From Nectonema munidae (taxonomy: Eukaryota > Nematomorpha > Nectonematoida > Nectonematidae), in the NCBI GenBank assembly GCA_030549495.1, contig JAUIRK010001040.1, positions 620,001 to 684,000 of the forward strand: a stretch of 64,000 bases of DNA, given 5' to 3'. Positions 9,965-22,700 of the stretch are shown here, piece by piece. How positions within the stretch are numbered: position 1 is the first letter of the stretch; the number at the start of each line of letters is the position of its first letter. The position numbers and the translations under genes were made by a program. The notes below the pieces were generated by a model, which searched no databases, was not told the origin of the DNA, and worked only from the letters and a program-made list of their open reading frames with translations.

Positions 9965-12605
9965 ATCACCTTGCCCCCCTTCTTCTCCTTTTCCCCTTCC
10001 AATAACCCAACTTCCAATTCCTAATAGCTAAACTCAATCTTTTCTAACACCACCAACCCTTTGTTTTCCCAATCACCATTACAGACCAGCAACCCCTAAA
10101 CCCTTTAAACCCAAACTAGCGCAGCTACACCCATATCCATGAAACACTTCGCAAAGCTACCATATTATCTATCCCCACATATTTCAATTATTCAACAGGC
10201 TTAAGACAAGGCTCTTTCCCAATATCTGGAAATAGCATTAATCTTGATTCCTAAACCCAATCATCTCAATACATAAAAATGCCCCCTTCCTTTTACCACA
10301 ATAGGCAAAATTTGAAATCTCAGGAAGAGCCTACATTAGCTTAAAAATCGACCTCACCTAACCAATTTGCCTCTTCCCAACAAAAACCAGAACGCCTTCT
10401 CCCTCCCTTTACCTCGAATCGCACTAAAAAATCATAAAATAGCCTCAACTTTATTCCTAGATATCGAAAATGCTTTTAACACTGCCTGGAACCCAGCTAT
10501 CATTAACAACCGCATAGATAACACCTACCTCACATACATGATAAAGTTCATACACAATTACCTCAACCATCGCATTCTAATTCTAACTGAAAACAACAAC
10601 TCAAATATTCGCGAGCTCTCTCTCTCTACTCCTCAAGGTGGCAACTTATCTGACCTACTTTGGTTAATACTCATCAACCCCCTTCTTGCTTTTATCAACA
10701 ACAACTCTGACTTTTCTCAGGGATATTCCGACGACCTTCTTTTCTCTTTTTCTAGTTCTGAGCAAAACGAAAATCTTAAACAATCTGCTTCCTTACTAAA
10801 ACAAATTCAATTCAAAGCCAACAATACAAAATTTCCTTTAACCCTAATAAATCCTACTTAATTCTTTCACACCAAAGAATCAAACCTTTACCCTTACAAC
10901 TTAACACAACAAACAAATTAGATCCACAGAACCAAGTAAAATATCTTGGGCTCACTTTCCACCCACTTAAAATTCTCTACTCATTTTAAAAGCCCTCACA
11001 AAAATTAGTCAAAACCCTTTTTCTCTTAAAAACGATTTCTTACAAAGGGGCTTTCCCCAAAAATCACAAAGTTCATTTATAAAAGTCTCTTTTCCCTCCC
11101 AAATATGAGTTCTTTCAGGGCTCAGAGTTGAGACTCAGTCTCCCTTACTCATCTCAACAAAATTCATCGCCTTGTCTCCTTTCTATCACCAATGCCTATC
11201 ACACTACACCAACTACAAAACTTGAATTATTCACTAACACCTACCCCTACATCTCAATCTAAAGAAAACCTTCTTAAAAATTACCTTATAACATTCGCTC
11301 TACACCCCCACCACATCCTTTCACCAACCTATACACAACCCAAACATCCCAATCCTGCAGTACTACAATTCCTTATTAATTCAGTTTGCTCCTAACAAAA
11401 CATCTTATCAAGTGCTACCATTAAATCACCCAATTGAGCTTATCCACCCTTCTTCGTCTCCTCCTTAAACCACTAACATCTGTCACCATAGATATCTTGC
11501 CCTAAACTCTATAGCTCACCAACGTACAACAAATACTATCAGTTCGCTTTCAATTTTCACTGACTTCCAAATCACAACACGTTTCAGTGATGGCATTCTT
11601 CCTAAAAAAACATTCCTTATCCAACAAAACCTAGATCCAAAATCACTAAAACAAAATTCATGCAGTATTACTATCCTGCAAATACTCCTTAATAACCTAA
11701 CTTCCTTTTCTACCTCCTTCAAATATATCACTTTTTTCACAGACCAAAATTTAATAAATGACCTAAAACTTGAAAAAAAATCTCACATTCAACTTATAAT
11801 TTAGCAAGCAAACTTATTCACCTATCTAATAACTTTGAATCAAAAATCGCCTGGTGCCGAGCTCATTCCAACAGTTTTGAATCGATTACGTTGCAAAATC
11901 AAAAATCTCCGATTCACAGATCCTACCCATATTTTTCTACCCATTCCACATTTACAAACACTATAACTAACTCTACACTACTGCAGTGGCAACAATCTAT
12001 TGACTCAACCATACATCACTTCCGACATTATGCCATTATCACAACTCATTTTAAAAAAACCCTTTCACTCACTCCCTCGGAACATCTTTCGTGCTCTCAT
12101 CCCATTGCCCTTGTAATGCATACTTCTTCAAATTCAAACTTCACTCAAACCCTTTCTGTCGTTTCAGCTGTTGTACATTGAAACACCTATACATATTCTC
12201 CTTTATTGTCCAATTTTTATTTACCGCCAACTCCTTGAAAAAAGCCGCTACTTTTTTAAAGATATTCCATCCTCTCTACATGATCTTCTACAACACCCAT
12301 TACTTATCAAACATCTCTCTCTTCTCATAACCACAATCGAACCAATACTCTCTGCAAACTAAACACTCATTCCTCCCCCAAATATCCAATCACAATAAGC
12401 CATTATCATCACTAACCCATACATTCTACAAAACAGTCTAGTGTCTACAGCCATGAAAATCTTCCAAATTTTCCTTTCTATTTTAGAAAGACCCACAAAG
12501 ACTAAACTTACACTTTGAAGACTAAATTCCAGCAGACTTGCAAGCATATCAGCTCCAGCTGGAAAGTGCTTAGAAATCTCCATTCCTACCTACCTACCTA
12601 ATTAA
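9965..12605 (+). mobile_element. second LINE (I/LOA/Ingi-like) with RT and RNase H, coding strand poor in G
   Basis: The plus strand carries FPNIWKIA-like and LIPKPN remnants, then RT motif A (STLFLDIENAFNTAWNPAII), motif B (STPQGGNLSDLLWLILINPL) and motif C (QGYSDD). The TPQGG form and a following RNase H region (FFTDQ, then IAWCRAHSNSF in place of the usual W-x-x-x-H) point to RNase H-bearing clades such as I, LOA or Ingi. Near the end ETPIHILLYCPIFIYRQLLE matches the 'ETxxHxLLxCPxF' tail of such ORF2 proteins. The element ends at a short CCTACCTACCTA tract (about 12585-12600). It is broken by many frame changes and is probably 5'-truncated. The strand composition is extreme: 11281-11340 holds, by my count, 26 C and 1 G. 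Confidence 0.8.
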
Positions 12606-15454
12606 TTTTTAGAAAAGTTATATATTTCTGTTTATGACCAATATTTCTTATTGTTTCATTTGTTCATTTGTTAAGATAAAATTTATTGCGAGCTACCAAA
12701 CTTTTTAAAACTAGTTTAAATTTCTATAAATCTTTTTTCCTTCCTTTCTTTATGTGTTTATCCATAATCATAGTTGTCAAATGTGGATGGGAAAAAATTG
12801 GTAAAAAGAAGGCTAAAACCAACTGCCAAATAATAAACCTTTTAATGAAATAAATTATGTGAATTATATAAGTTTGTATTTAACCCTGATCAGAGGCCTA
12901 AATTATACACTGAAAATAAAATAATAACAGATATAATTTAAGATAACAAAGAATTCAAAATATGATGCATAAATAACTGATTTAACAGGATACCTTTAAT
13001 TTTCAAAATTCTTTTGCCCTGCTATAAAATGCCTTATATGAGGAGCTTTTGCTTAAAAGATCCCATTCAACAGGGAATATAAAAAAAATGTTAGAATTGG
13101 ATGCAGGGACTGAGCATAAAGTATTTCTCATACCTCTAGACTAGATCGAACAGAAATGAAAGCTTTAAAGTAGAAGTATCTTTTATTACATTAATATTTT
13201 ATGATCATTGTACGATACTAAAATCTGTGGAACAGACACTAACAAAAAGCGATAAATTTTTAACTCAAAGCCGTAGGCATTAAAAACACTTAAAATCGGT
13301 AAACCAGCGCCTAAATCGGTGTAGTTGGCGTACATGATATATCTTTATTAAGTTCAAATTCTTTGATTTATTTTCTCCATGTGTTGGTGAACTATATTCT
13401 TGTTTATTCTTTTTCATGTTTTAATTTAAATGTATGTGTTTCTTATTAGAGACAATTACGTAATGTAGATACGCATAAAATTAGCTATTTTAGGACCCTC
13501 CTTCCCTCCTGTAAGCACATGTACGTTTTTGTTTAGAAAAGAACTGCCGAATTGTCTCTAACCCGTCATAGACATATTAAAGGTATATTAACAGTTGTCA
13601 AAAGAAATAAATAAGAAGAAATATATTAAATCAAAATTCAAAAAATAAACATATCTATATATAAAATGTAAATATTGAGTATTTAAATATAAAATTGTAT
13701 ATAACAAAATCAAAACAAGGTAATGTAGCTAGTATACGACATTTAAAATACTTTTACAAAAAAATAAGTTATAAAGATATGTATAAATGACTTCAGTCAA
13801 GGGAGATTGAAATACATCAAACATTGTAAAATACTGACATTTTTTTACTTTTAAAATCGGTACAATTCGACCAATTACACTATCATCTGTGGTATAATTG
13901 TTTTCCTCATTTGTATCAGGATTTGATTCAAATATGTCAATATGACTTGCTCCATGAGCTTTTTGTACCTTTATATTGCATCTTCAATTTACCAGTACAA
14001 ATAACAAATATTTCCTTGTCCGACTTTCCTTAAATAGATTGACAATAAAAAATCAAAGTGTACAAATGGGTACTTGAGTGCTTCCTGTGTTTGTGAATTC
14101 CACAATAACCGCTCTTTTAAGTGTGCAAAAAACATTATTATTGAAATTTTCAAAATATGCTTTTGGCTCAATTGCTTCCAAAGTACTGTTGTTGTAATTG
14201 TATATAGCCGAAACAGAATAAATCGGTCGTGAAACATTGTTTGCACTTGCTAACAAATGGTGAACAGCAAGACTTATTCAAAATTACAAAGCGTACTTGC
14301 ATGCCATTCTAAACCTCCTCCCTACCGGTGTACGCTTGAAGCTTCTCTTGTAATTTTATTGTTTATGTATAATTGATTAAAATATTTATTGTTTACTTAT
14401 CTTTTCGTAATCTTTTTTCATCACCTTCAAATTCTCTTATGTTCAGAATTTTTCGCCTGAAATTCTCACCGATTTAAACCAAGGTTTGTTACTCACAGGA
14501 CTCTATCTTCAATTATTTTATATGGATAAACAATTACCGATTTTCGAAAACTTTTGTTCAATTCTTGTTCTCTTTGTTTGGATCACAACGGGATCATTTT
14601 CCCTAGGCTCTCTTCTGGATATCACTTTTAAAATTTTTATTTAATTAATGCCATTTTTCAAGAAATGATATTTCACAGAAAAAAGAGTTGATTAAAAATT
14701 TTATTGTAGCTTGACGTCAAAACAAATGGAAGCTCATTCGCTGTCATAGGATCATTAATCTTAAGACACTCAGATGTTGCTTTGAAAAGCTCATCAACTG
14801 GAAATTATTTCCAGGTTTGTTAACACTTTTCAAAAAACTACAAGCGCATCTAGTAAAGCAAAATTTTAACGTTGATTTGACATTTTTACAGAATCAACTA
14901 TCTATTATATGGCTTTTAACAGTGATTGACTGAACGGACATCTTTTCGTGTAAGTAAAGTCAAGCATTTGCAATAATGCTTCTGGCATACATGTCAAATA
15001 ACCTTATTTTCACGGAATTATTCCGATTTTTACACTTCAACCGAATTCCCGATAAAAATTAACACAAAATTCTGCAGAAAAAAAATTAATGATATTGAAA
15101 AGATAAAATTGGCAAGTTGTAATCCCGATTTTCTATTTAAAAAACGAGAAAATCCCCGACGAAAACTAAGATGCTGACAGATTTGTTCTACGTCAGTGAT
15201 TTCGGTCATGAGACACAAAGGGGCCACGAGCTTTTTATAGGGCCAAAAAGGATCCAAGATTTTTGTTATTTAGTCGTATGCAGGCCCATCGATAAATGAG
15301 GTGGGGAAAGGTACTCACTTGTGTATCATTGGATAAAAAAATAGACACCAGGATGAATTCAACAAATATTTGATGCATTCATAGGCATTATATACTCATA
15401 CGAAAAATGAATTGTTGAATAGCTGATGATTTAGGTGAATAAACATTTACTTAG
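12606..15454. other. intergenic DNA, no gene recognised
   Basis: AT-rich with patches of ordinary composition. A minus-strand open region near 13990-14256 has no family I recognise. No MITE ends or splice-bounded exons that I can support. Confidence 0.5.
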
Positions 15455-15839
15455 GAGCTACAACTGACCAAAGAACATTTGGAAAGTCTCAATGAAGAGT
15501 TTGAAGGCTATTTTGATCAGAATGATTCAAATGAGAAGAACGTAGAGGGTTAGGTTAGGTTATTTTAAAACTTGAGCGAAATCATTTTCGATGCACTTCG
15601 AAGGATCTACCTGATGACATACAAGAGGAATTCTTCGAGCTCATCAAAAATAGCTCTGCCAAAAATGAGACTCAAACCAGCTAATTTCCACTGAAGTGTC
15701 CCATCCTTTTCTCAGAAACATTTAAATGTACCTGAGCCATTGAAAATTAGTACATTTTCAGAAGGCTTGTTAGGGTGAGGGTCATGGTAGGTTTTGTACT
15801 ACTGAAAAGGGTTTTATAATAGAAGTTTTGGAACCACTG
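15455..15839 (+). mobile_element. hAT fragment, C-terminal transposase and right terminus
   Basis: LTKEHLESLNEEFEGYFDQN followed, after a frame change, by LPDDIQEEFFELI and KNSSAKNE-like residues matches the segment upstream of the dimerisation domain in SCAND3/FAM200-like hAT transposases. The dimerisation block itself is eroded. TTTGGAACCACTG at about 15827-15839 looks like the right inverted repeat. The left part is missing. A Tigger remnant begins directly after it. Confidence 0.6.
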
Positions 15840-15844
15840 TTATA

Positions 15845-16800
15845 GGTAGCCGTTTACGATAACCTTTGAATTATGCCTTGATCATGGGGCTACAACACTG
15901 AATTACTTTAGACGCGAAGGAACACCAATTTTATATTTTTGACTTCACATCTTTTGGACGCCATCGAGCGTTATCTACAAATAACAAAATGTTGTTTCTG
16001 GTGTTGCATGCGCTTATCAAAATCATACAACCATTCACAATAGAGTTCAGCATTCCTCTATGCTTAACCTTGGCATTCTTAGATGTCAACACATATGGTT
16101 CTATAGGGAAGTTTAGTCACGTGTGTTGTATTTCTCAATGAATAATGGGAGCTTATCTTTCCAGACAGAAACATCACTTACATCTTTTACATTAGCGTGT
16201 TTGCAGCTCCTCGTATCATCGGAAAAAACTTTATTAAAGATTATAAATGAAAGAAATGGCATAAAAATACAAAGGGTGACATAGTGTCAAACTAAGATAT
16301 GAACTGGGGCAAGAAAAATAAATAACATCCAAAAGGGGTTAAAAATTAAAAAAAAAATTTTTAAAAAGGAATTTTAAAAACCAGGCCGGCCCAGTGCCAT
16401 TTCTTTCCGTCCAATGATACGCTAGTAGAATTCCTTCAGGGTGGGTAGGGTAGGAAGTTGAGGAGCAGTTAAATTTTAGGAAGGAATCCAGAAAAGAAAG
16501 AATGAAGTAGCTCCTTGGTGCACTATGGTAATATTCTTTTGAAGGATATACGAAATTAGGGGCAAGACACATTTCTCAAAAGATTCTTTTACTTTTGCAC
16601 TACATGTATTGTGCCAGCCATCCAATAACCCGTTTGAAACATGTGAGTTACGCAGATTTAGGTCTTTAACATTAGCGAAGAGCCCATTCCTGCATCCAGT
16701 GATTTTTTTGAAACCAGGACACATGAGATCAATTTGTGATCCTGCGCTCATGATACACATTGTCTTCCAACATGAATTTTCATATGTGTATATAAGATAG
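15845..16800 (-). mobile_element. Tigger/pogo transposon remnant
   Basis: Reading right to left, an N-terminal piece (16570-16800) resembles the CENPB-type DNA-binding region (GFKKITGCRNGLFANVKDLN, NSHVSNG, LDGWHNT). At about 15850-16230 follow LPLFIEKYN, GCMILI and LLFVDNARWRPKDVKSKNIK with LVFL and PHDQGIIQ, which match the DDE block of Tigger proteins ('DNCPAHPKDVxLKNIKLVFLPPN...PMDQGII'). The second catalytic Asp (FVDN) is kept. Roughly 340 bp between the two parts is not Tigger-like and includes CAGGCCGGCCC, possibly another insertion. Many frame breaks. Confidence 0.65.
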
Positions 16801-17159
16801 CTTGCCTTGTTTTGTCCAAGTGATTTTAACGTATTTTTGGCTCAAGTTTCACGAATATGACACCCCCAAGCAGAGATTAGGGGAGGGAGGACTAATTCTA
16901 GATGGTCTGCATAAAAAATAGAGCATTAAGAGTAAAAATCAAGACGGGGAAAGAAGGTTCGAAAATTTTAGGGTGGCGTAATTTATGTATGATCCCTTTT
17001 GATATTCCGATTTTACAGATAGACGATAAACGTCAACTTATCATAACAGTATTAAAGGAATTTTATTTTAACGTCATTTCGTTTTTACTGTGAATCATAT
17101 GTAGCATGGCTGTACTTTTAAAATCCGGTAATCACTAATTCGGACCTTCGTTAATCCCG

Positions 17160-17872
17160 CACTTTGAATTTTTTAGTAAAATCATCAAATTAAGGATTCA
17201 ACTAACAACTGAGTTTCAAAGGTTTAGTAAATAAGTTTCATAAATTAAGAACTAATCAGTCTTTATATCTACACCCCGTAGAATCAGTACATGTGAAAAG
17301 TTAACCTCTAATCTGCAATAATAATTTTTTTGTTGTACCTTTAGTACTAAACTGATCTGACATTTAATTTTAGAGTCAAGTTTATATTGAGAAAAATTGA
17401 ATAAGCAAAATGTGTTTCTCTTATCAAAATTAGTAAATCACAGGGAGAGCCTTTCGCTCCACCCATTTTTTTCTTCAATTTTGATATAATTAAGAGACGT
17501 GTTTGGCTTGTGAGAAGATTTACATATTACTTTACTTGTTTTACAGGTGAGTTTCAGATACAAATTATTTTAAAATAAAATTTAAATATTATTTAAAAAA
17601 AAGTTTACCCACTCCCCCAAATTTCAGGTATGCAACTATTCAAGTATTTTTCAACTTTTCAAGTATCCTATTTCAGGTATTTTCTTTCAAGTAAATACGT
17701 GTACATTTAGCGACTACGTTTAGTTAGATACTTCTCTTCCATCCACAAGATCTCAAGGCTTCTTTTCTCCAAAAATCCGACTAAGTACTTTAAAACTTAA
17801 TAAATTTCGGACTTCGGCTAAAGAAGACTCACTCTATATGCTCACAAATATTTAACTACTTTCATTTCTTTA
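17160..17872. other. intergenic DNA, possible worn pogo-type terminus at its left edge
   Basis: TAATTCGGACCTTCGTTAAT at about 17136-17155 resembles the terminal repeats of Tigger/pogo elements, and TTTCGGACTTCGG recurs near 17806. No pair in inverted orientation was found, so no element is claimed. Confidence 0.3.
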
Positions 17873-17876
17873 TTAA

Positions 17877-18005
17877 CCCATTTAAGGCCAAGCAAAGCAG
17901 ACGATATCTAAAAAACGCAGACGATTTATATTCAAAGTCATTTAAAAAAGCAGACGAAGATGAAATTACTTATATTCCAAAATAGGAACATTGGCCATAA
18001 ATGGG
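17877..18005. mobile_element. piggyBac-type MITE, copy 1 (129 bp)
   Basis: CCCATTTAAGGCCAA follows TTAA on the left; TTGGCCATAAATGGG precedes TTAA on the right. CCC...GGG termini in a TTAA target are the mark of piggyBac. The interior repeats a GCAGACGA phrase and includes GAAATTACTTAT. Copies at 30241 (opposite orientation) and 40976 share the interior. Confidence 0.85.
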
Positions 18006-18643
18006 TTAAAACATACTTACAAAATTATCTTTTAGTACTCCCCCCGTTTGTCACCTAAATTTTATTAAATACACCTACTACGTCTCCCAAACCCAAGTTT
18101 ACAAAGGTGTAAACATTTTTTGCCATGTTTCCTTTTTCCTTTATTTTAAAAGAAAAAAAATAAAAATTTTATTTAAAAAATTCATACCAGTAGTGTGTAT
18201 ACAATATTATAAAAGGTTAAAATTGCGATTTCAATGATTCCTTTAAAAAAGCTTTAAAAATCGATAACATAGCAAAACACGATAATAGAAGAAAAGGCAT
18301 TGCTCAGCATAAAGTTGATTGGTTAAATTCACTCTCTATATGTAAAACGGAAACAAAGATGATGAGGATCACGAAGATTGCGATTGTCCAAGAAATGGGG
18401 ATATTGGTTTAGGGTCGCTATCCATGGATAATAGCTGAGATGCGAAACGAGGTACACGTGAAAATGTTCTGCCATTATATGTACATCTTAACTGAAACAA
18501 AATATGTTGAATATATAAAAAAAAAAGAAATTAAATGTTCAGGTCTTAACCAATCAGGTTTAATGGGTCAAAAATGACACATAAATATAAATAGGGGTGG
18601 CCAACATTTCAAAGGGTACGTGCCAAATATAGTGTTTTGTCGT

Positions 18644-18801
18644 CAAGGCCGGACTTAGCCCACTGCAACATATGCGGCCGCTAAACGCAAGGTTGGCAAA
18701 GTAAAGTTACTTTGATTGTCATTTTGTGTTAATGAAAAAGTAATAAAACAAATCCCTTTTCTTTTTTTGCATAGGGCCCGCGAACAATTGTGCCGGCCCT
18801 G
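18644..18801. mobile_element. hAT-type MITE with GGGCCGGC termini (158 bp)
   Basis: The left end CAAGGCCGGACTTAG and right end TTGTGCCGGCCCTG are inverted. Flanks TTTGTCGT and TTTGTGAT agree at 6 of 8 bases. The core (GCAAGGTTGGCAAAGTAAAG, then a TTTGTTTTATTACTTTTTCA-type block on the other strand) recurs in inverted orientation in the element at 38192. It may sit inside an older hAT remnant of about 18592-19247, whose ends share TGGCCAAC. Confidence 0.7.
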
Positions 18802-19528
18802 TTTGTGATGATGATGCACCAAGATTTTTTATTCCTCTTTAAATCAAATTTAAAAATTATCATAGAAATAGAAAATAAAGGAAAGAAAATTTTCTAGCAC
18901 GCTGGTCTCTTCAAAAGATCAAACCACTTTCAAAAAAAGTGATACCAGGTGTAGCTCTTATATTAGCGATGGAAATTGAATCATATAAAATGTAAACACA
19001 AATTTAATTTGAAAGTTAATTCATCTTTATCAATTTTTTGAGCATCATTCATTATAATTAATTTTCAAAAAATTTACTATTTTTCCCATAATTATGTAAA
19101 AACTGTCAAAAACTTTTTTTTTATTGGCCTTAGGTTTACCAAGGGTATCAAAAAAGAAATGAGTAATTGTTAACATACAAAGTGATCTATGCGCCATTTC
19201 AAATTGTGCTATGTCCCACGATTGGCACACACACGCGATGGGTTGGCCATAGGCAAGGTTTTTACCATTTTTATTTATGCTTTTTATAAACTTCTAGTTA
19301 TATATATTGCATCAAGTTTTGTTTTACCAAAGAATAATATATAAATCAAGAGATGACTCCTTAAATTTTATATCATCTCTTCAAAATGCAAAGCATTATC
19401 AGTTTAATATCAGGTCAATTGAATGCACCACATTAAAACAAACTTCTAAATTTATACTCTTTCTAACATTCCTACGTATAGTTATATAAATAGTTTAAAA
19501 CGCCAAAGAATTAAAGTATATCAAGGCT

Positions 19529-19706
19529 TTAAGAGAGAATAAATTTACCAAGGTTGTTGTGTAAACTTGTGATTGCTGAGAAATCTTTACTGGGATTGAT
19601 CGGTGTTGATAAATTCTTGTACTTTAGATGACTGCCACGTGTGCTCTGTCTAACAAACGGGTGATACACCGCTTCTTCGGCAGTCATTCGGTCTTCGCAG
19701 TTCCAC
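19529..19706 (-). CDS. DYRK4-like: DYRK exon 8 (last visible): end of kinase domain and C-terminal tail
   Basis: The acceptor ATTTAAG precedes G|TGGAAC. It encodes [18 protein letters not shown] (kinase subdomain XI with its invariant Arg) and a tail [12 protein letters not shown] ... NNLGKFILS before TAA. A GTAAAT donor lies within the last codons (19548-19543), so a longer isoform that splices onward is possible. The tail is shorter than in vertebrate DYRK4, and I see no AATAAA close downstream. Confidence 0.85.
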
Positions 19707-22700
19707 CTTAAATGCAAAAGTAAATCCTCCAAATTTATAAAATGATTTAAAAATGAGAGAATAAATATATCGCACATTTGCGTTTTGGGCAAAGAATGGT
19801 TTTGATTGGCTAACGTAAACCCATCAACTGATTTGTCAAATTCTGGGAGAATGGAAGAGGATAATTCATCTTCATTGTGTTTATTGAAATCATATTTTGT
19901 ATTGTTTAAAGCAGTACAAAATCAATTTAAATAAAAAAAGCTATTCTCTCTCATACTGTAAATACATGAATGATTTTCATATGTTGCATATGCATTATGG
20001 AGTACAACCTCGGCCTGTGTTCCATTTGCTATTGCAAACACAGAAGATATGAGCATATGAAGATTTACTTGTACATGGCATTTATATCTCTTACAATAAA
20101 TCTGGGTTGCAAAGTCAAAGTAAGCGGAATCGTAGATTTTAAAGACATAAGAGTGAGTTGGAGTCGTTCTCTACTAAAATTTAGAAGTCCAAGCTTGACG
20201 TTTGTAAGCATATGGAGAGACGCATTTTTGGTCGAAGTTTGAAATAAATATTTTAAATTTCTATGTATGATTTTTATTTGGTCTGTGAGTTTGTTATTTT
20301 CGTTAAGACTCTTTCACCCTCTTAAAACCTTGATAATAAGAATAGATAATGAGAAAAATAATAAAATAAAATAAATTATTTTTATAAAACCTAGTTTTAT
20401 ATACCTTATATAACTGCTATATATATATGGGCGTGGGGTTTCGATAACTCAAGGTGTTGGGTCCGATTCCCCATCAAGCCTACTTTCCTGATAGTTCGAT
20501 ACAAGCGTCGCATATATAACCTGATGTGCAGACAAAATGCTGAAAGACAAAATATCAAAAAATATATATTTTTAATTTATTACACTGTTTTTATATTTAC
20601 AAAAGAACTCTGATGTGATGATTGGTTAATCCGACCTGTTACAGCAATAATCAGGTTGGATTAAAAATATATTAAAAAAATCAATGAATCTTATTATTCA
20701 CTGAAAGTGTCGAATTAGAAGATCATCACTGCATCGGATTAAGATAGATAGTTTTCCCACTCGTGTATACCGCTTTCATAATTTTTAGAAAATATCATTC
20801 AAATTTTAGAAGCTTTTTAGGAATTCCAAATATTAATATATTTTTAGGAACTTTTGTTTTTTATTTTAAAACATGGCACAGAGAGTGAAACGAAAGCGAC
20901 AAACAAATACACTGGAAGAAAAGTGCGAGATCATTTGAGAAGAATCTCAATACAAAGGAGCTAGATTAAGCAGGCTGCCAAGTTTAGTATGAAGCCACAG
21001 AATTTATCCGATATAATAAAATAAATCGACATTAAATTGGAGAACAGTACGAACGTGGGCGATGTGAAGAAAATTGGAGAAAATAAACGAGTAAGGCCAC
21101 TCATTTTGATGAGGTTGATGCTGCTCTTATATTGTGGTTTCGTCAATGCTCTTCTTGGTCTGATTGCGCAAAGATAAACCGACGCTCATCGAAAAATCTA
21201 ATTATACTTCGCAAAAGAATTTGGTCATCAGTTTGATATATCTGGAAGCTAGATTGACAGGTGAGAACAAATTTTGAAAGCTGGAGAATCAGGTTAGTGT
21301 AGATTTAAATGCGATTCACGCTTGGAAAGAAGATTTGAAGGACATTCTACAAAGATACCTACCCTAAACATAGATTTTTTTGCTAATATGAATAGGAGCG
21401 ACAAACTTCCTATGTTTGCAATTGGAAAGTCTCAAAATCCTTGTGTATTAAAAAACATCAAACGTACAGCAGTGAAAAACAAGTGAAATAAAAAAGCGTG
21501 GATGAGCAGCGATATATTTGAAATATCGATTAGAAATTTAAATCATAGAATGGGAAAAGGTCGAATGATTGCTATGATCCTCGACTGGAAATTTTAAGTT
21601 CCACTACAGAAGGATTTTGGCTACACGCAGATTAGAGGCAGTTGAAGCAAATCAAGATCATTTGGAGAATCCGATAATGCTGGCAAAAGAAAGTGAAATT
21701 GAGGTTTCCAAACTTGAAAATAAAATTTTACCTGCTTTGCAATTGGAAATTTGCAGTGAAAATCGAAAATGAGAATTTTCAGAAGGATCTATTGGCCGAA
21801 TAATATATAATTGTAGTAAACATAATAATATATTTGTATTTTCAGGAATTTATTTCAGAAAATATGATTACATAAAATTATTCACATGTATAAGAAAAAA
21901 TCAAAGTGGATATTGGAAATTTTGAAAACCTTATCATAACAACATAAAATTCTTTCTGTTTATGGAAAAGCTAACTTTATTTTTTTTTAAATAAATTTTA
22001 AGCTTCCTTTTGTCTTAATGTGGGGTTTGATGAGACTTCATTTTATAAGTTGGATCAAATAACTTTAAAAATAATTTAAATATTTTTTTGAAAAGTTCTT
22101 CTATTCTTATAGAAAATGAAAAAAATTAGCAAAGAAAAAAAGATTCATGCATTAAATATTAAAATCTTCATTGTTCTTATACACGTTTATATTAATTTGA
22201 TCTAAAAACGAAAAAAATGATTACAATAACAGATATTATGTTTTTAATTTTCTCTGAATTTTTGCTGGTGAAGATATCTTTCTTATAAAATTGTCTCTCA
22301 TTTGAAATTTTATATAATGTTTCTAATTTTGAACATATACTACATTCTTGATAGCATAATAGCTAATCATTATAAATGGCGTATATCTTTCGTAAAATAA
22401 GACACAAACACAAGAATGTCTTCTAAAATTGGATAATCTTTTCACCTTTTTTTTATTCCTTTGATAAGAATCTCTTATTTTTTAGATGGGCCATGGTTCT
22501 ACTCCAGTATTTTTAAAATCAATAAGTGATTATTGAAAGTTTTGAATAAAATAAAGGATAACTCACTGAAGGCACCTGAAGAGAAAGTCTAGAAACAGTC
22601 TGTCTTTGCATCTAATCACGGATTCCAATTTCTTGGATCCGGGTTTCTTGAGAGAGTGACCTTTTTTGCTGGTGTAATGCTTTATTTCTCCATAGAAGTC

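Noticed and set aside
13989-14256. Minus-strand frame containing EALKYPFVHFD, recalling kinase subdomain XI
   Set aside because: Only a few residues fit, the invariant Arg is absent, and the real DYRK subdomain XI is at 19529-19706.
18592-19247. Larger hAT element enclosing the 18644 MITE
   Set aside because: The ends share only TGGCCAAC and no transposase block is visible, so it was not listed as its own element.
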